A DNA stretch of 64,000 bases from FEN-1297 sp963843605 (GTDB taxonomy: Bacteria; Bacteroidota; Ignavibacteria; Ignavibacteriales; Ignavibacteriaceae): NCBI GenBank assembly GCA_963843605.1, contig CAWJLA010000002.1, positions 186,001 to 250,000 on the forward strand, given 5' to 3'. The notes beneath the pieces are model-generated. The model searched no databases, had not been told where the DNA came from, and saw only the letters and a program-made list of their open reading frames with translations. Each line of letters opens with the position of its first letter. Positions within the stretch are counted from its first letter, which is position 1. Of this stretch, positions 35,651 to 45,100 are shown piece by piece. Position numbers and translations under genes: made by a program.

Positions 35651-36862
35651 TTATTTCTTAAAATTATTCTTTAAACGTGTATTTAATTTTTTTGTGTAAC
35701 TGTTAAAATTATCTTTTGTCTCTTCAATAGAATTCCCGCCGAATTTGTCGATAAAGAATTTTGCGAGGCTCCATGCCAGCATAGATTCGGCTATGACCGC
35801 ACAGGCAGGAACCGCGACAAAATCACTCCGTTCTCTTCTGGCATCTATATTTTTCATAGTCCTCAGATCTACACTCTCTATCGGGCTCATCAATGTGGCA
35901 ATTGGTTTCATTGCTGCTCTCACAATAATTGGCTGCCCTGTAGATATTCCCCCTTCAATGCCCCCGGCTCTGTTGGTCTTCCTTCCGATTCCGTCCTTTG
36001 TTCTAATTATCTCATCATGCGATTCGGACCCGAATCTTTCGGCGGATTCGTATCCGGTTCCGATGGATACAGCTTTAACCGCATTAATGGACATAAACGA
36101 CTGTGCGATTTCGGCATCCAGTTTTGTGTCGAATTGTATAAAACTTCCCAGACCAACCGGAACACCTGTTGCAACCGTATAAAAAGTACCGCCTAAAGTA
36201 TCGCCTTTTTTCTTTGCGGTTTTTATTTTGTTTATTATTTTTTCTTCGTGTTCTTTATCAAGTACTCTTACGTCACTTTTATCGGATAATTCCGAAAGCG
36301 ACCAGCCTGAAAAGTTTTTAGAAAACTTATTATTAAATAGATTTTCGGCCATATTATCTTTCGGATAAATTCCTCCGATACTTTCAACAAAACTGCCTAT
36401 GGATATACCGAACTCTTCAAGGAATCTTCTTGCAACTGAACAGGCAGCAACTCTGGCTGCTGTTTCGCGGGCACTTGATCTCTCGATGGAGTTCCTTATA
36501 TCACTCAAATTATATTTTGAAACCCCTACAAGATCTGCGTGGCCAGGTCTCGGGATTGTAATTTTCTCGGTTCTTACTTTCGGCTTGCCGGACGTCATTT
36601 TCTCCGACCAGTTTTCCCAGTCCCTGTTTTTAACAAGAAGCGAAATAGGACTTCCGAGTGTTTTCTGAAAACGTATACCCGAAAGAATTTCAGCAGTATC
36701 GGTCTCAATTTTCATCCTCAAGCCTCTTCCGTACCCGGCCTGCCTTCTTTTCAAATGAAAGTTAATGTAATCATTTTCAATTTTTAAATTTGCCGGAAAT
36801 CCTTCAACCAGTGCGACTAAAGCTTTTCCGTGCGATTCGCCGGCGGTCAAGAATCTAATCAT
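35651..36862 (-). CDS. aroC: Chorismate synthase
   Basis: AroC converts EPSP to chorismate with reduced FMN, the last step of the shikimate pathway. The 403-residue protein carries the family signatures GESHGKALVALVEGFP, RRQAGYGRGLRMKIE, RPGHADL, SSARETAARVAA, TNRAGGIEGGISTGQPI and RSDFVAVPACAVIAE. CGGAGTAAAA precedes the ATG. No other aro gene is adjacent. Confidence 0.97.
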   Translation of the reverse strand: MIRFLTAGESHGKALVALVEGFPANLKIENDYINFHLKRRQAGYGRGLRMKIETDTAEILSGIRFQKTLGSPISLLVKNRDWENWSEKMTSGKPKVRTEKITIPRPGHADLVGVSKYNLSDIRNSIERSSARETAARVAACSVARRFLEEFGISIGSFVESIGGIYPKDNMAENLFNNKFSKNFSGWSLSELSDKSDVRVLDKEHEEKIINKIKTAKKKGDTLGGTFYTVATGVPVGLGSFIQFDTKLDAEIAQSFMSINAVKAVSIGTGYESAERFGSESHDEIIRTKDGIGRKTNRAGGIEGGISTGQPIIVRAAMKPIATLMSPIESVDLRTMKNIDARRERSDFVAVPACAVIAESMLAWSLAKFFIDKFGGNSIEETKDNFNSYTKKLNTRLKNNFKK

Positions 36863-36894
36863 TTTTACTCCGAAAAAAGTTTGAGAACAAATAT

Positions 36895-36922
36895 AAAAAA
36901 AACGCCCGAAAAACCGGGCGTT
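36895..36922 (-). terminator. Intrinsic terminator downstream of htrA
   Basis: On the minus strand AACGCCCGGTTTTTCGGGCGTT folds into a GC-rich hairpin (36901-36922) followed by a run of U (36895-36900 and beyond). It lies about 35 bases after the htrA stop and just upstream of aroC, separating the two transcripts. Confidence 0.85.
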
Positions 36923-36956
36923 CTTAAAAATAATTTTGTCGTTAATTCAATTAATT

Positions 36957-38441
36957 TTATTCCGGAATTTCCAAACCCACAAAGGCTTTTCTTCCCTGCG
37001 AATCAACAACCTTGAATAATACTGCCGAACCTTTCTTGCTGTCTATTATTTTTTTAAGCTGATCTGTATTATCCAGCGGCTGTCTGTTTGCCTCTGTAAT
37101 AACCATCCCTTGTCCGAGATTCTGGTTTTGAGCCGGACCGTAAGGCTGGACATCAGAAATCATAACTCCGTGTGCAACTTTGTAATCTGATTTTTCCTTA
37201 GTCGTTAAATTTCTAACCGTCATACCGATGCCTTTAAAAGATATAGTTCCAGTTTCGGAATTGTTTTTATTCTCCGGCTGCTCGTTATTTGATGTAGGCT
37301 CGGTTTTGTTTGCGCTGCTGCTTTCCTTAAGTGTCACTTTCCTGGCAATTGTTTCTCCGTTTCTGAATAATGACAATGTAACAACGGTGCCGGCTGTTTT
37401 TGAAGCAATCATACTCTGAAGTTCGTTTGGTCTGTTCACCGGTTTACCGTCAACTTTTAAGATTACGTCACCTGGTTTTATATCTTCTTTGGAAGCCGCT
37501 CCGCCCGGTACAACACCCTGAATAATGACGCCTTCCGGTTTGTCCATACCGAGAGATTTAGCCATTGCATCATCAACTTCGCCTATCTCGACCCCGATAT
37601 ATCCTCTGGTTACTTTACCGTAGGCAATTAATTCCTTTGCCACCGATTTCACCAGATTGATAGGTATAGCAAAACCGTACCCTATAAAGCTGCCGGAACT
37701 TGACGCAGCAATTGCGGAATTTATTCCGATAACCGATCCGGAAAGATCTACTAACGCTCCACCGCTGTTGCCCGGATTTATAGCCGCATCTGTCTGCAGA
37801 TAATCTTCTATGCCGTAACTGTTTTTTATTAATCCCAGATGCCCTCTTCCGCGCGCACTTATAATGCCTGCGGTAACGGTTGAAGTTAATGAAAGCGGAT
37901 TCCCGATTGCCATCACCCACTGCCCGACTTTTACGCTGTCGGAATTCCCCAGATACGCAGCCGGTAAGTCATGAGTATTAATTTTAATTACGGCAATATC
38001 GGTCAACGGATCAGTGCCAACGACTTTTGCCGTGAAGACTCGTTTATCGTATAAACCTACTTTTACCGAGGTAGCATTTTTCACTACATGATAGTTTGTT
38101 ACTATATAACCGTCAGGTGAAATTATAATTCCGCTGCCGGAACCTTCTTCTTCTTTTGGCATATTTTCAAACGGGAAAAAGAAAAAGTTAGCATGCGGAT
38201 TATCTGCTTTGGCAACCACAGTAATTTGTACTATTTCTGGAGTAACTGTTTTTGCTACCTGGATAAATGCTTTACTGAATGATGTTGCATCGGCATTCAG
38301 GTCTACAGGCGGATAAGAAGCTCCCATTTTTATATCTGCAAAGCTAGGTCTCACCAGTCCGAATCCTGATACCAGTACGGCACCGAACACAATTCCAATA
38401 ACAACAAGTGCAATAGCACCCCATAAACCCTTGGATTTCAT
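36957..38441 (-). CDS. DegP/HtrA-family periplasmic serine protease
   Basis: The 494-residue protein begins with an uncleaved-type signal or anchor helix (residues 5-30). The trypsin-like domain has the triad His118 (TNYHVV), Asp148 (DPLTDIAV) and Ser226 (INPGNSGGAL). Two PDZ domains follow (about 285-370 with GYIGVEIGEVD, and about 400-490), separated by a Ser/Asn/Glu-rich linker. It degrades or chaperones misfolded envelope proteins. A strong terminator follows the gene. Confidence 0.94.
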   Translation of the reverse strand: MKSKGLWGAIALVVIGIVFGAVLVSGFGLVRPSFADIKMGASYPPVDLNADATSFSKAFIQVAKTVTPEIVQITVVAKADNPHANFFFFPFENMPKEEEGSGSGIIISPDGYIVTNYHVVKNATSVKVGLYDKRVFTAKVVGTDPLTDIAVIKINTHDLPAAYLGNSDSVKVGQWVMAIGNPLSLTSTVTAGIISARGRGHLGLIKNSYGIEDYLQTDAAINPGNSGGALVDLSGSVIGINSAIAASSSGSFIGYGFAIPINLVKSVAKELIAYGKVTRGYIGVEIGEVDDAMAKSLGMDKPEGVIIQGVVPGGAASKEDIKPGDVILKVDGKPVNRPNELQSMIASKTAGTVVTLSLFRNGETIARKVTLKESSSANKTEPTSNNEQPENKNNSETGTISFKGIGMTVRNLTTKEKSDYKVAHGVMISDVQPYGPAQNQNLGQGMVITEANRQPLDNTDQLKKIIDSKKGSAVLFKVVDSQGRKAFVGLEIPE

Positions 38442-38516
38442 TTTTATATTCCTCCGATTTTAATCATTTTATTTTTATTGACACTACCGCAAAACACAAA
38501 ATCATCATTACAAATC

Positions 38517-39257
38517 TTACTTTAACAATTTAAGCGATTGTACACCACTAAAATCCGGTATTTGATATTGCAAATATGTCTCCATAAAAGTGATTGCCTT
38601 ATCGGCAATTGCGGTATTTAATGTTTCAATTTTTTTACTGTTTTTTAGACAAATTAAGTAATTAAAAAGTTCCGCAGATATTAAATATGATTCAAGATGT
38701 TCTGCTCTGCAATCCTCGCATAAAATACCCATTTCGTAATTATAACCCAAATTCGCTCCTAAAAGGTTTGTTCTGCCGCATACAGTGCATTGACCGATCT
38801 GCATCTCGTACCCTATTTCTTTAATGAAGAAAATAAAATAGCGACCGAAAATTACCGAAGGATGTTCATCTGATGTTTCCATTAACGATAGGATTCTTAC
38901 CGAGCCGTTGAACAGCCTCACATGTGCTTCATGTTCGGCAGTAAGTTTTTTAAGTAATTCCACTACGCAAGTGGAATACTTCAGTTTGTTGTAATCTTCT
39001 TTAATTTTTGGAAAGTGGTTTATTATATCTGCGCCTGATAAGATTTGTAAATCTCGTGTGTCCTTTTTGTAAAGGATGATCTGGAGGTGGTTAAGAGGGT
39101 CGGCTATTAATCCTATTTTTGATTTCGAACTTCTTCCGCCTTTAATAATTGCCGAAAGGCGGCCGTATTCTTTAGTAAAAAATGATACTATACTGCTCGT
39201 ATCGCCGAAGTTCAGCTTGCTTAAGACAATAGCCTCTGTTTTTATAATTTCGCTCAT
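38517..39257 (-). CDS. recO: DNA repair protein RecO
   Basis: RecO anneals SSB-coated DNA and helps load RecA in the RecFOR pathway. The 246-residue protein has the N-terminal OB-fold (EAIVLSKLNFGDTSSIVSFFT, EYGRLSAIIKGGR). A C-terminal helical part has a zinc site made by CTVCGRT and ILCEDC. Its ATG overlaps the mtnA stop by four bases. Confidence 0.94.
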   Translation of the reverse strand: MSEIIKTEAIVLSKLNFGDTSSIVSFFTKEYGRLSAIIKGGRSSKSKIGLIADPLNHLQIILYKKDTRDLQILSGADIINHFPKIKEDYNKLKYSTCVVELLKKLTAEHEAHVRLFNGSVRILSLMETSDEHPSVIFGRYFIFFIKEIGYEMQIGQCTVCGRTNLLGANLGYNYEMGILCEDCRAEHLESYLISAELFNYLICLKNSKKIETLNTAIADKAITFMETYLQYQIPDFSGVQSLKLLK

Positions 39258-40270
39258 CGAATAAAATTATAAGGAAAAAAAAAGACATTTTCCTCTGTAA
39301 TTATTCCGGATATAAGATGTGATGGAGTGACGTCGAAAGCAGGAGCAAAAACCTCATAGTGATCCGGCACAACTTTGTTGCCGTTTAGGGAGGTTAGCTC
39401 ATTTTTATTTCTGTATTCAATATTTATTTCATCGCCTGTTGCAATTGCCCTGTCAATTGTGGTGGTAGGCGCAGCAACGTAAAAAGGAATATTATGGTAA
39501 TTGCAGAGAACAGCCAGGTTATAAGTACCGATCTTATTTGCAGTATCACCGTTCAATGCAATTCTGTCCGCACCTACAATAACAAAATCGATCTTGCCGT
39601 TGCTCATTAATACCGCTGCGCTTGAATCCGATTGCAATGAAAACGGAATTCCCGATCTGTCAAGTTCAAACGCAGTTAACCTTGAGCCTTGAAGCAGAGG
39701 CCTGGTCTCATCGGCGTACACAAAATCCACCAGTCCGTTTTCAAATCCTGTTTTTATAACATTAAAGGCAGTACCGTCACCGCCGGTAGCCAGTCTGCCG
39801 GTGTTACAGTGCGTCAGTATAGTGGATTTCTTTTTAAACAGGGCCAAACCGTTTTTACCGATCTTGTCGCATTTAATTATATCATCTTTATGAAAGTCTT
39901 TGGCTTTTTTCAGAAGCATTTCGTAGCAATCGGATCTGTCACAAACTTCTTCGAATAACCGCATCATTTCGCCTAGGGCAACAAAAAGATTAACCGCGGT
40001 AGGACGTGTTCTTTTTAATCTATCGTAGGCCTTCATGAACGTTTCTTTTATCACGGATTTCTGCGCATCTTTTACTGCCAGCGCCAGTCCGTAAGCAGCA
40101 GTTATACCTATTGCCGGGGCACCTCTAACTTCCAGTTTTTCTATTGCTTCGGCAATTCTTTCGTAGCTATCCGTTTCAATATAGATCTCCTGTAAAGGCA
40201 GCTTTGTCTGATCCAGGAAGACAAATTTACCTTCCCGGAAATCAATCGAGAAATAGTTATTATTTTTCAT
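39254..40270 (-). CDS. mtnA: S-methyl-5-thioribose-1-phosphate isomerase
   Basis: MtnA converts methylthioribose-1-phosphate to methylthioribulose-1-phosphate in methionine salvage, and acts on 5-deoxyribose-1-phosphate in related shunts. The 338-residue protein has RGAPAIGITAAYG, the catalytic Cys155 in LTHCNTGRLA, YADETRPLLQGSRLTAFEL, and the catalytic Asp235 in IVGADRIALNGDTANKIGTY. It overlaps the PfkB kinase gene by 11 bases and recO by four. No mtnP, mtnK, mtnB or mtnC gene is adjacent. Confidence 0.95.
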   Translation of the reverse strand: MKNNNYFSIDFREGKFVFLDQTKLPLQEIYIETDSYERIAEAIEKLEVRGAPAIGITAAYGLALAVKDAQKSVIKETFMKAYDRLKRTRPTAVNLFVALGEMMRLFEEVCDRSDCYEMLLKKAKDFHKDDIIKCDKIGKNGLALFKKKSTILTHCNTGRLATGGDGTAFNVIKTGFENGLVDFVYADETRPLLQGSRLTAFELDRSGIPFSLQSDSSAAVLMSNGKIDFVIVGADRIALNGDTANKIGTYNLAVLCNYHNIPFYVAAPTTTIDRAIATGDEINIEYRNKNELTSLNGNKVVPDHYEVFAPAFDVTPSHLISGIITEENVFFFPYNFIR

Positions 40271-41174
40271 CGACTCTTGATAAGTCTAAAAAATCTCTGT
40301 ACCGGTCCTGTACTCTCAGGTAGTCCAGCTCTTCAAAACCTAGCGTACTGAATTTTTCAACACAAAATGAAGCCATGGCGCTTCCGTAAATTACTGCGCG
40401 CTTCATATTTTCGGGGCTAAGATCCTGTGTTTTATGAAGATAACCAATAAAGCCGCCGGCAAAAGTATCACCCGCACCGGTCGGATCGTAAATCATTTCA
40501 AGCGGGTACGCAGGTGCCGAAAAAATAATATCTTCGGTAAATAACAAAGCGCCGTGCTCGCCTTTTTTAATAATTAAAATCTCCGGCCCCATATCGCGTA
40601 TTATTCTGGCAGCTTTTATCAGATTAGGTTCCTTAGCTAAAAGTCTTGCCTCTGAGTCATTAATTATCAGTACATTTACCCGGTGAAGGAGTTTCATCAA
40701 AGTGTCTTTCCTACCTTCAATCCAATAGTTCATTGTGTCGCATACAACAAACTGCGGGTTTTCCATCTGATCAAGAACCTTCATTTGCAATTCGGGATCG
40801 ATATTGCCCAGGCATACGAATTTGGCCTTTCTACCTTTTTCGGGAATGACAGGATCAAAATTTTCAAAAACATTTAATTCGGTAAGCAGAGTATCTCTCA
40901 CGTTCAAATCATAGTGATACTTTCCAGACCAGCGGAATGTTTTACCGCCCTCTATAATCTGAAGGCCTTCAAGGTTTATGTCTTTTTTTTCAAGAAGCTC
41001 GATATATTTTTTCGGAAAATCTTCTCCGACAATACCGACAAGATAAACCGGTCCGCTGAAATAACTTGAAGCAATTGAGATATAAACTGCAGACCCTCCC
41101 AGCGCTTCTTCAACTCTGTCAAACGGCGTTGCAACCGTATCTAAACCAAGTGAACCAACTACTAATAAGCCCAA
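40260..41174 (-). CDS. PfkB-family carbohydrate kinase
   Basis: A 304-residue ribokinase-like enzyme. The N-terminal substrate-lid region has GSLGLDTVATP and ALGGSAVYIS. The C-terminal signature DPTGAGDTFAGGFIGY holds the catalytic Asp236 and anion hole. PfkB kinases phosphorylate sugars or nucleosides. The overlap with mtnA suggests a substrate in methylthioadenosine or deoxyadenosine salvage, but the sequence itself does not decide this. Confidence 0.88.
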   Translation of the reverse strand: MGLLVVGSLGLDTVATPFDRVEEALGGSAVYISIASSYFSGPVYLVGIVGEDFPKKYIELLEKKDINLEGLQIIEGGKTFRWSGKYHYDLNVRDTLLTELNVFENFDPVIPEKGRKAKFVCLGNIDPELQMKVLDQMENPQFVVCDTMNYWIEGRKDTLMKLLHRVNVLIINDSEARLLAKEPNLIKAARIIRDMGPEILIIKKGEHGALLFTEDIIFSAPAYPLEMIYDPTGAGDTFAGGFIGYLHKTQDLSPENMKRAVIYGSAMASFCVEKFSTLGFEELDYLRVQDRYRDFLDLSRVDEK

Positions 41175-41287
41175 TTTTACTCCCGGATAAATTTATAAAT
41201 CGTTTTCAAAAATAAAGAATTCGGTTTTTAATACATAATATTAATTTATTATTTTTTAAAATCATCGCAATTTTATTAATTTTCAAT

Positions 41288-41464
41288 ATGCCAATTAATT
41301 GCAGAAATTGTAAATACTTTTTTATAACCTGGGATGCTAAAATGCCCTATGGTTGTAAAGCATTCGGATTCAAAACCAAACTGATGCCTTCGGTAGAAGT
41401 ATATAAATCCTCTGGCAAAGAATGCCTTAGATTTCAGAAGAAGGAAGAAAAGAATAAAAAGTAA
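41288..41464 (+). CDS. Small four-Cys zinc-ribbon-like protein
   Basis: A 58-residue protein on the otherwise empty plus strand: MPINCRNCKYFFITWDAKMP, then YGCKAFGFKTKLMPSVEV, then a segment with GKECLRF. Four Cys (5, 8, 23, 46) probably bind one metal ion. I recognise this short TWD-x-PYGCKAFGFK-type protein as a widespread small family that databases often mislabel as uracil-DNA glycosylase; its role is unknown. The ribosome binding site is weak, so the call rests on the conserved sequence. Confidence 0.8.
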   Translation: MPINCRNCKYFFITWDAKMPYGCKAFGFKTKLMPSVEVYKSSGKECLRFQKKEEKNKK

Positions 41465-41563
41465 TTGAACTGTCTGAAAGAAATATTCTTAGTGTCTCAA
41501 CGGTGAATATTAATATTAAATAAAACATTAGATCCAAACTTTATTATACATTAAATAATACAG

Positions 41564-42099
41564 TTATACTTCAGCCAGATTCAACAGCCTTTCGGTTTCA
41601 TCTCCAACGAATTTTACAAAATATTTTCTTAAAAGTTTTATATCTTTATCTCAATAAAATTTAGAAATTCCGGTTCTTTAATAAAGTAATGCGCTATAAG
41701 GTCCACCGATTCCCGTTGCCCGGGCCAAGCCAGCAATTTTTTAGCTTCATCAGGTAAACACCAGGCATACTCGCTATGTTCATGACTAATACTAACTTCA
41801 ATATTTTTATCGACTAAAGCTGCAAATACCGGCAAAAAAGATATACTATCCTTATCCAGATCATAAAAAGAATTTATATTTGGAGCAGCCCAGAATTTCT
41901 TAGGTATTAAACTCGATTCTTCTTTTATTTCCCTTAAAGCTGCTTCGAAAGCTTTTTCGTCCTTTTTAATTTTACCGGAAACCATTTGCCATAATCCCGG
42001 ATAAATTTCAGTTTCAGCTCTCTTAAGAAGCAGAAACTCAATACCGCCTTCCGTTTGCCTGAAAATATGGGCTTCTATCAAATTTGTAATTAACTCCAT
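41564..42099 (-). CDS. Nudix hydrolase, probably frameshifted at the 3' end
   Basis: Nudix proteins hydrolyse nucleoside diphosphates linked to another group. The box reads GKIKKDEKAFEAALREIKEESS, fitting GX5EX7REUXEEXGU except that the late Gly is Ser. Sequence around it (LLLKRAETEIYPGLWQMVSG) resembles NudB-type dihydroneopterin triphosphate pyrophosphatases. The open frame ends at 41638. In another frame the sequence continues with a protein-like tail (KLLRKYFVKFVGDETERLLN, then LAEV) to a stop at 41564-41566. One missing base at about 41648-41655 would join them. The extension is the less certain part. Confidence 0.78.
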
Positions 42100-42116
42100 A
42101 TCAACTCCGTTTAAAG

Positions 42117-45100
42117 TTAAAAATATGCTCTTACTTCGGCTCTGGCAGTGTGAACTATTCTGTTCGCGCCTTGTAATCTGCCGTCGTAACTAATAGTCGA
42201 CTGAAGATTTTGTGCTATCCTGTAATCAAAATTTAATCTCCAAAAATAGTTTTTCCCTATCAGGTTTCCTTCGGTTAATTGAAACGGCATATAATTTTGC
42301 GTAGTGTTTGCTATCAGTTCATCCCGTTCAAACTCTATGCGTAATCTCCCGTTACCAGTAAAGGAAAAGGTAAACCTCAGCAGTTGCGAATTCAAATTTA
42401 ATAATGTTGGAACTGCCGGGAAATCATCTTCTTTTTTACCCACATTAATTTTAAAACCTACTTCGATATTCCTCTGGGGCCGGTAAGAAAAATCGGAAGT
42501 GAAGCTGCTTCCGGTTATTTCCCTTCTGTTATTGGAAATGACGGGCGCTCTCAAATTATCGTTCTGACTGACTATATCTGTTTGGTTGCTTATTTCAGGG
42601 ATCATTTTAAAGTTAATTCTGACGCTCTTTTCCCTGCTGTATCCCTGTTCAATTCCGCCGTTATATTGGTTCATGCTTTTTGTTTGCGCATAACGGAACC
42701 GTAATGAGAAATCCGAATTATTTTCGAACAGAAATATATCCTGCTGTATCTGATTAGAACCATTAATTGTCTTATCGGGATTCTGAAAATCTGCAAGATC
42801 AAGCAGATAGATTTTCTTATAGTCCTGCTCTTGAGTATTTTCTTCTATTCTCCAGTATGTTTCGGATGAAAGCGGATGCAGCAATTTCGGAATAATTCCG
42901 TCACCTTTAACTAATTCGCCGTAATTTATTTTCCAGCGGGTATTGGTCTTTAAATCTATTACAGGGTAAAGTTGATCAGTAGGAACCGTAACAAGCGAAT
43001 AATCCCCGTCGTACAAAGTCGGCTGAAATTCATTTTCATCCTGTATCCCGTTATTATTTAAATCACCCAGATAAATATAATTCCCGGCGCCCTGGGCAAC
43101 TTTCACGAATACCTTCTGAAGCTTTGCCGTTTTCTGAGTCGATACTTCGTAATATAAATTACCTGTAATCGGTTTTATAAAATTAAACTGCGACTGCGAT
43201 CTGACTAAAATTGTCTGACTGTTTAGGTAACCTGCTTTTTTAAATGCATAAGAATAATACTTGTTATTCACAGTAAAATTCAATGACGAATTGAAAGTAC
43301 CCATTCCGTTATAATTTATTTCAAAATATTCGGCATCCGATAAAGCTTGCTTTACTAATATACCATTCAAGGCACCATAATCCTGCCTCATAGAATATTT
43401 AGCCGACAATTTGAATCCGCTGAAATCAACAAGTTGTATATACGGATCCAGTTGCCAGTATTTCAAGCTGCTGGACAGAACCGAATCCTGCCCTTTAATA
43501 TTATCTCTCCGGTCTTCGGCAAGAAAGTCCAAACCCGGTTTTAATTTACCTAACAAATAATAAGCACTGCCGGTTTGCCTGAACCAGTTACTGTTCGAAT
43601 AGGTATCTTTGGATTTTACGTAATCGAGGTTGTAAATAAACTTATATCGATTATTGTCAGTAAACAAAATTGTATTGTTGAATCTGTCTGAAGAAAAATA
43701 GCTACCTCTTTTAAGAAAACCGTATGATGAAGTAATATTTAATTCTTTAAGAGGAATAAGCGAAAGATTAAATTCCCTAAGCTGTTCGCTTTGTCCTGAG
43801 GAAGAATCGGATATATTAAAATCTCTGTTAAATTCAACGGAATTGATTCGGTCAAGAGTAGTGAATGTGTTTTCAATATATCTATCCTTATATGAGAATC
43901 CGATCTTACCGAGATCTGCATTAATTAATTTTACTTCCCTGGGTTCCAAATTAAAGAATATGTTCCGGGCATAGCCGTTTACTTTAGAACTACTTATGCC
44001 GGAAAACCTGTTTTTATCCCAAAGACTTCCCGCCAGATCAATATTCAATTCCATACCTTCGGCTGGTTTATAATTAACGCTTACATCGCCAAGTTGTTTT
44101 AATTCAGGCAGAGGCAGCAAGATTAGCGGCATGTAGTTGCCCTGCTTAATTCCTACAAATTTAAAATCACCTATACTTTCTCTTATGTAATCGCCTTGCT
44201 GTTCGCCTACATAATTAAACGTGACATTATAAATTGAGTTTGTCCCGCCTGGATTATATATGAAAAATGAATACTGCTGACCGTCGATAAGTGTATCCGC
44301 TTTTTCATATATTCCTCTTATTACTCCGAGCGAATCCGGCTGTGCAAGAGTAACACCAGATTTTGAAGCTTTAAATCTGTTGCTGCCGGCTGCGGCTAGA
44401 ATGGCTTTATCGGAATCGGAAAGAGAAATATCGATGGGTGCATCCTGATTATCTCCCTCTCTAGAATAAAGAATTTGAACTCCGAGTTTGTTTTTTAATA
44501 CTTCGGATTTTACTCCCGCTGCAAAAAAAGTACGCTCGTATTGCCTGTCGGTGTATTCAAAATCTACCGAGATCCGGCTAGCAGAAGTAATCAGTTTGTT
44601 AGGAGTAAAAGTAATTTGCGCGTTTGCATAATCAATAATATAATCATTTCGTTCACCCCTGTTTACCTGAATTCCGTCTATAAATACTTGCTCGGTTCCG
44701 GAGATAATAATAATATCCTGTTCGCCGTTTTCTCCTGAAAGTTTATACGGTCCCTGCACGCCGTCAACACCATTAAATTGATTTGTTGTAAACTTACCCT
44801 TCGAACTAGCAATTGAGATGAACGCTTTTTGCCCCTTATAGTCGAATTCACCCATCAGACCCTGTAACTTACGGTTGATTATTCCAAATTCACCGTACTG
44901 CTGTTGCAATTCATAATCTCCGAAAGTACCAACCACATTTGGGTGCTTTACCTGAATAAATACTTTGTCAAGCTCATTTAGTTTTGCGGTATTTCCTTCG
45001 GGTTGAATAGGAGTATTTTCATCCGTAAGAGCAGCTACCACTTCAATGTCGTTTGATAATTTTCCCGACAATTGAAGCCGTAACCCGCTGTTCAAAGAAA

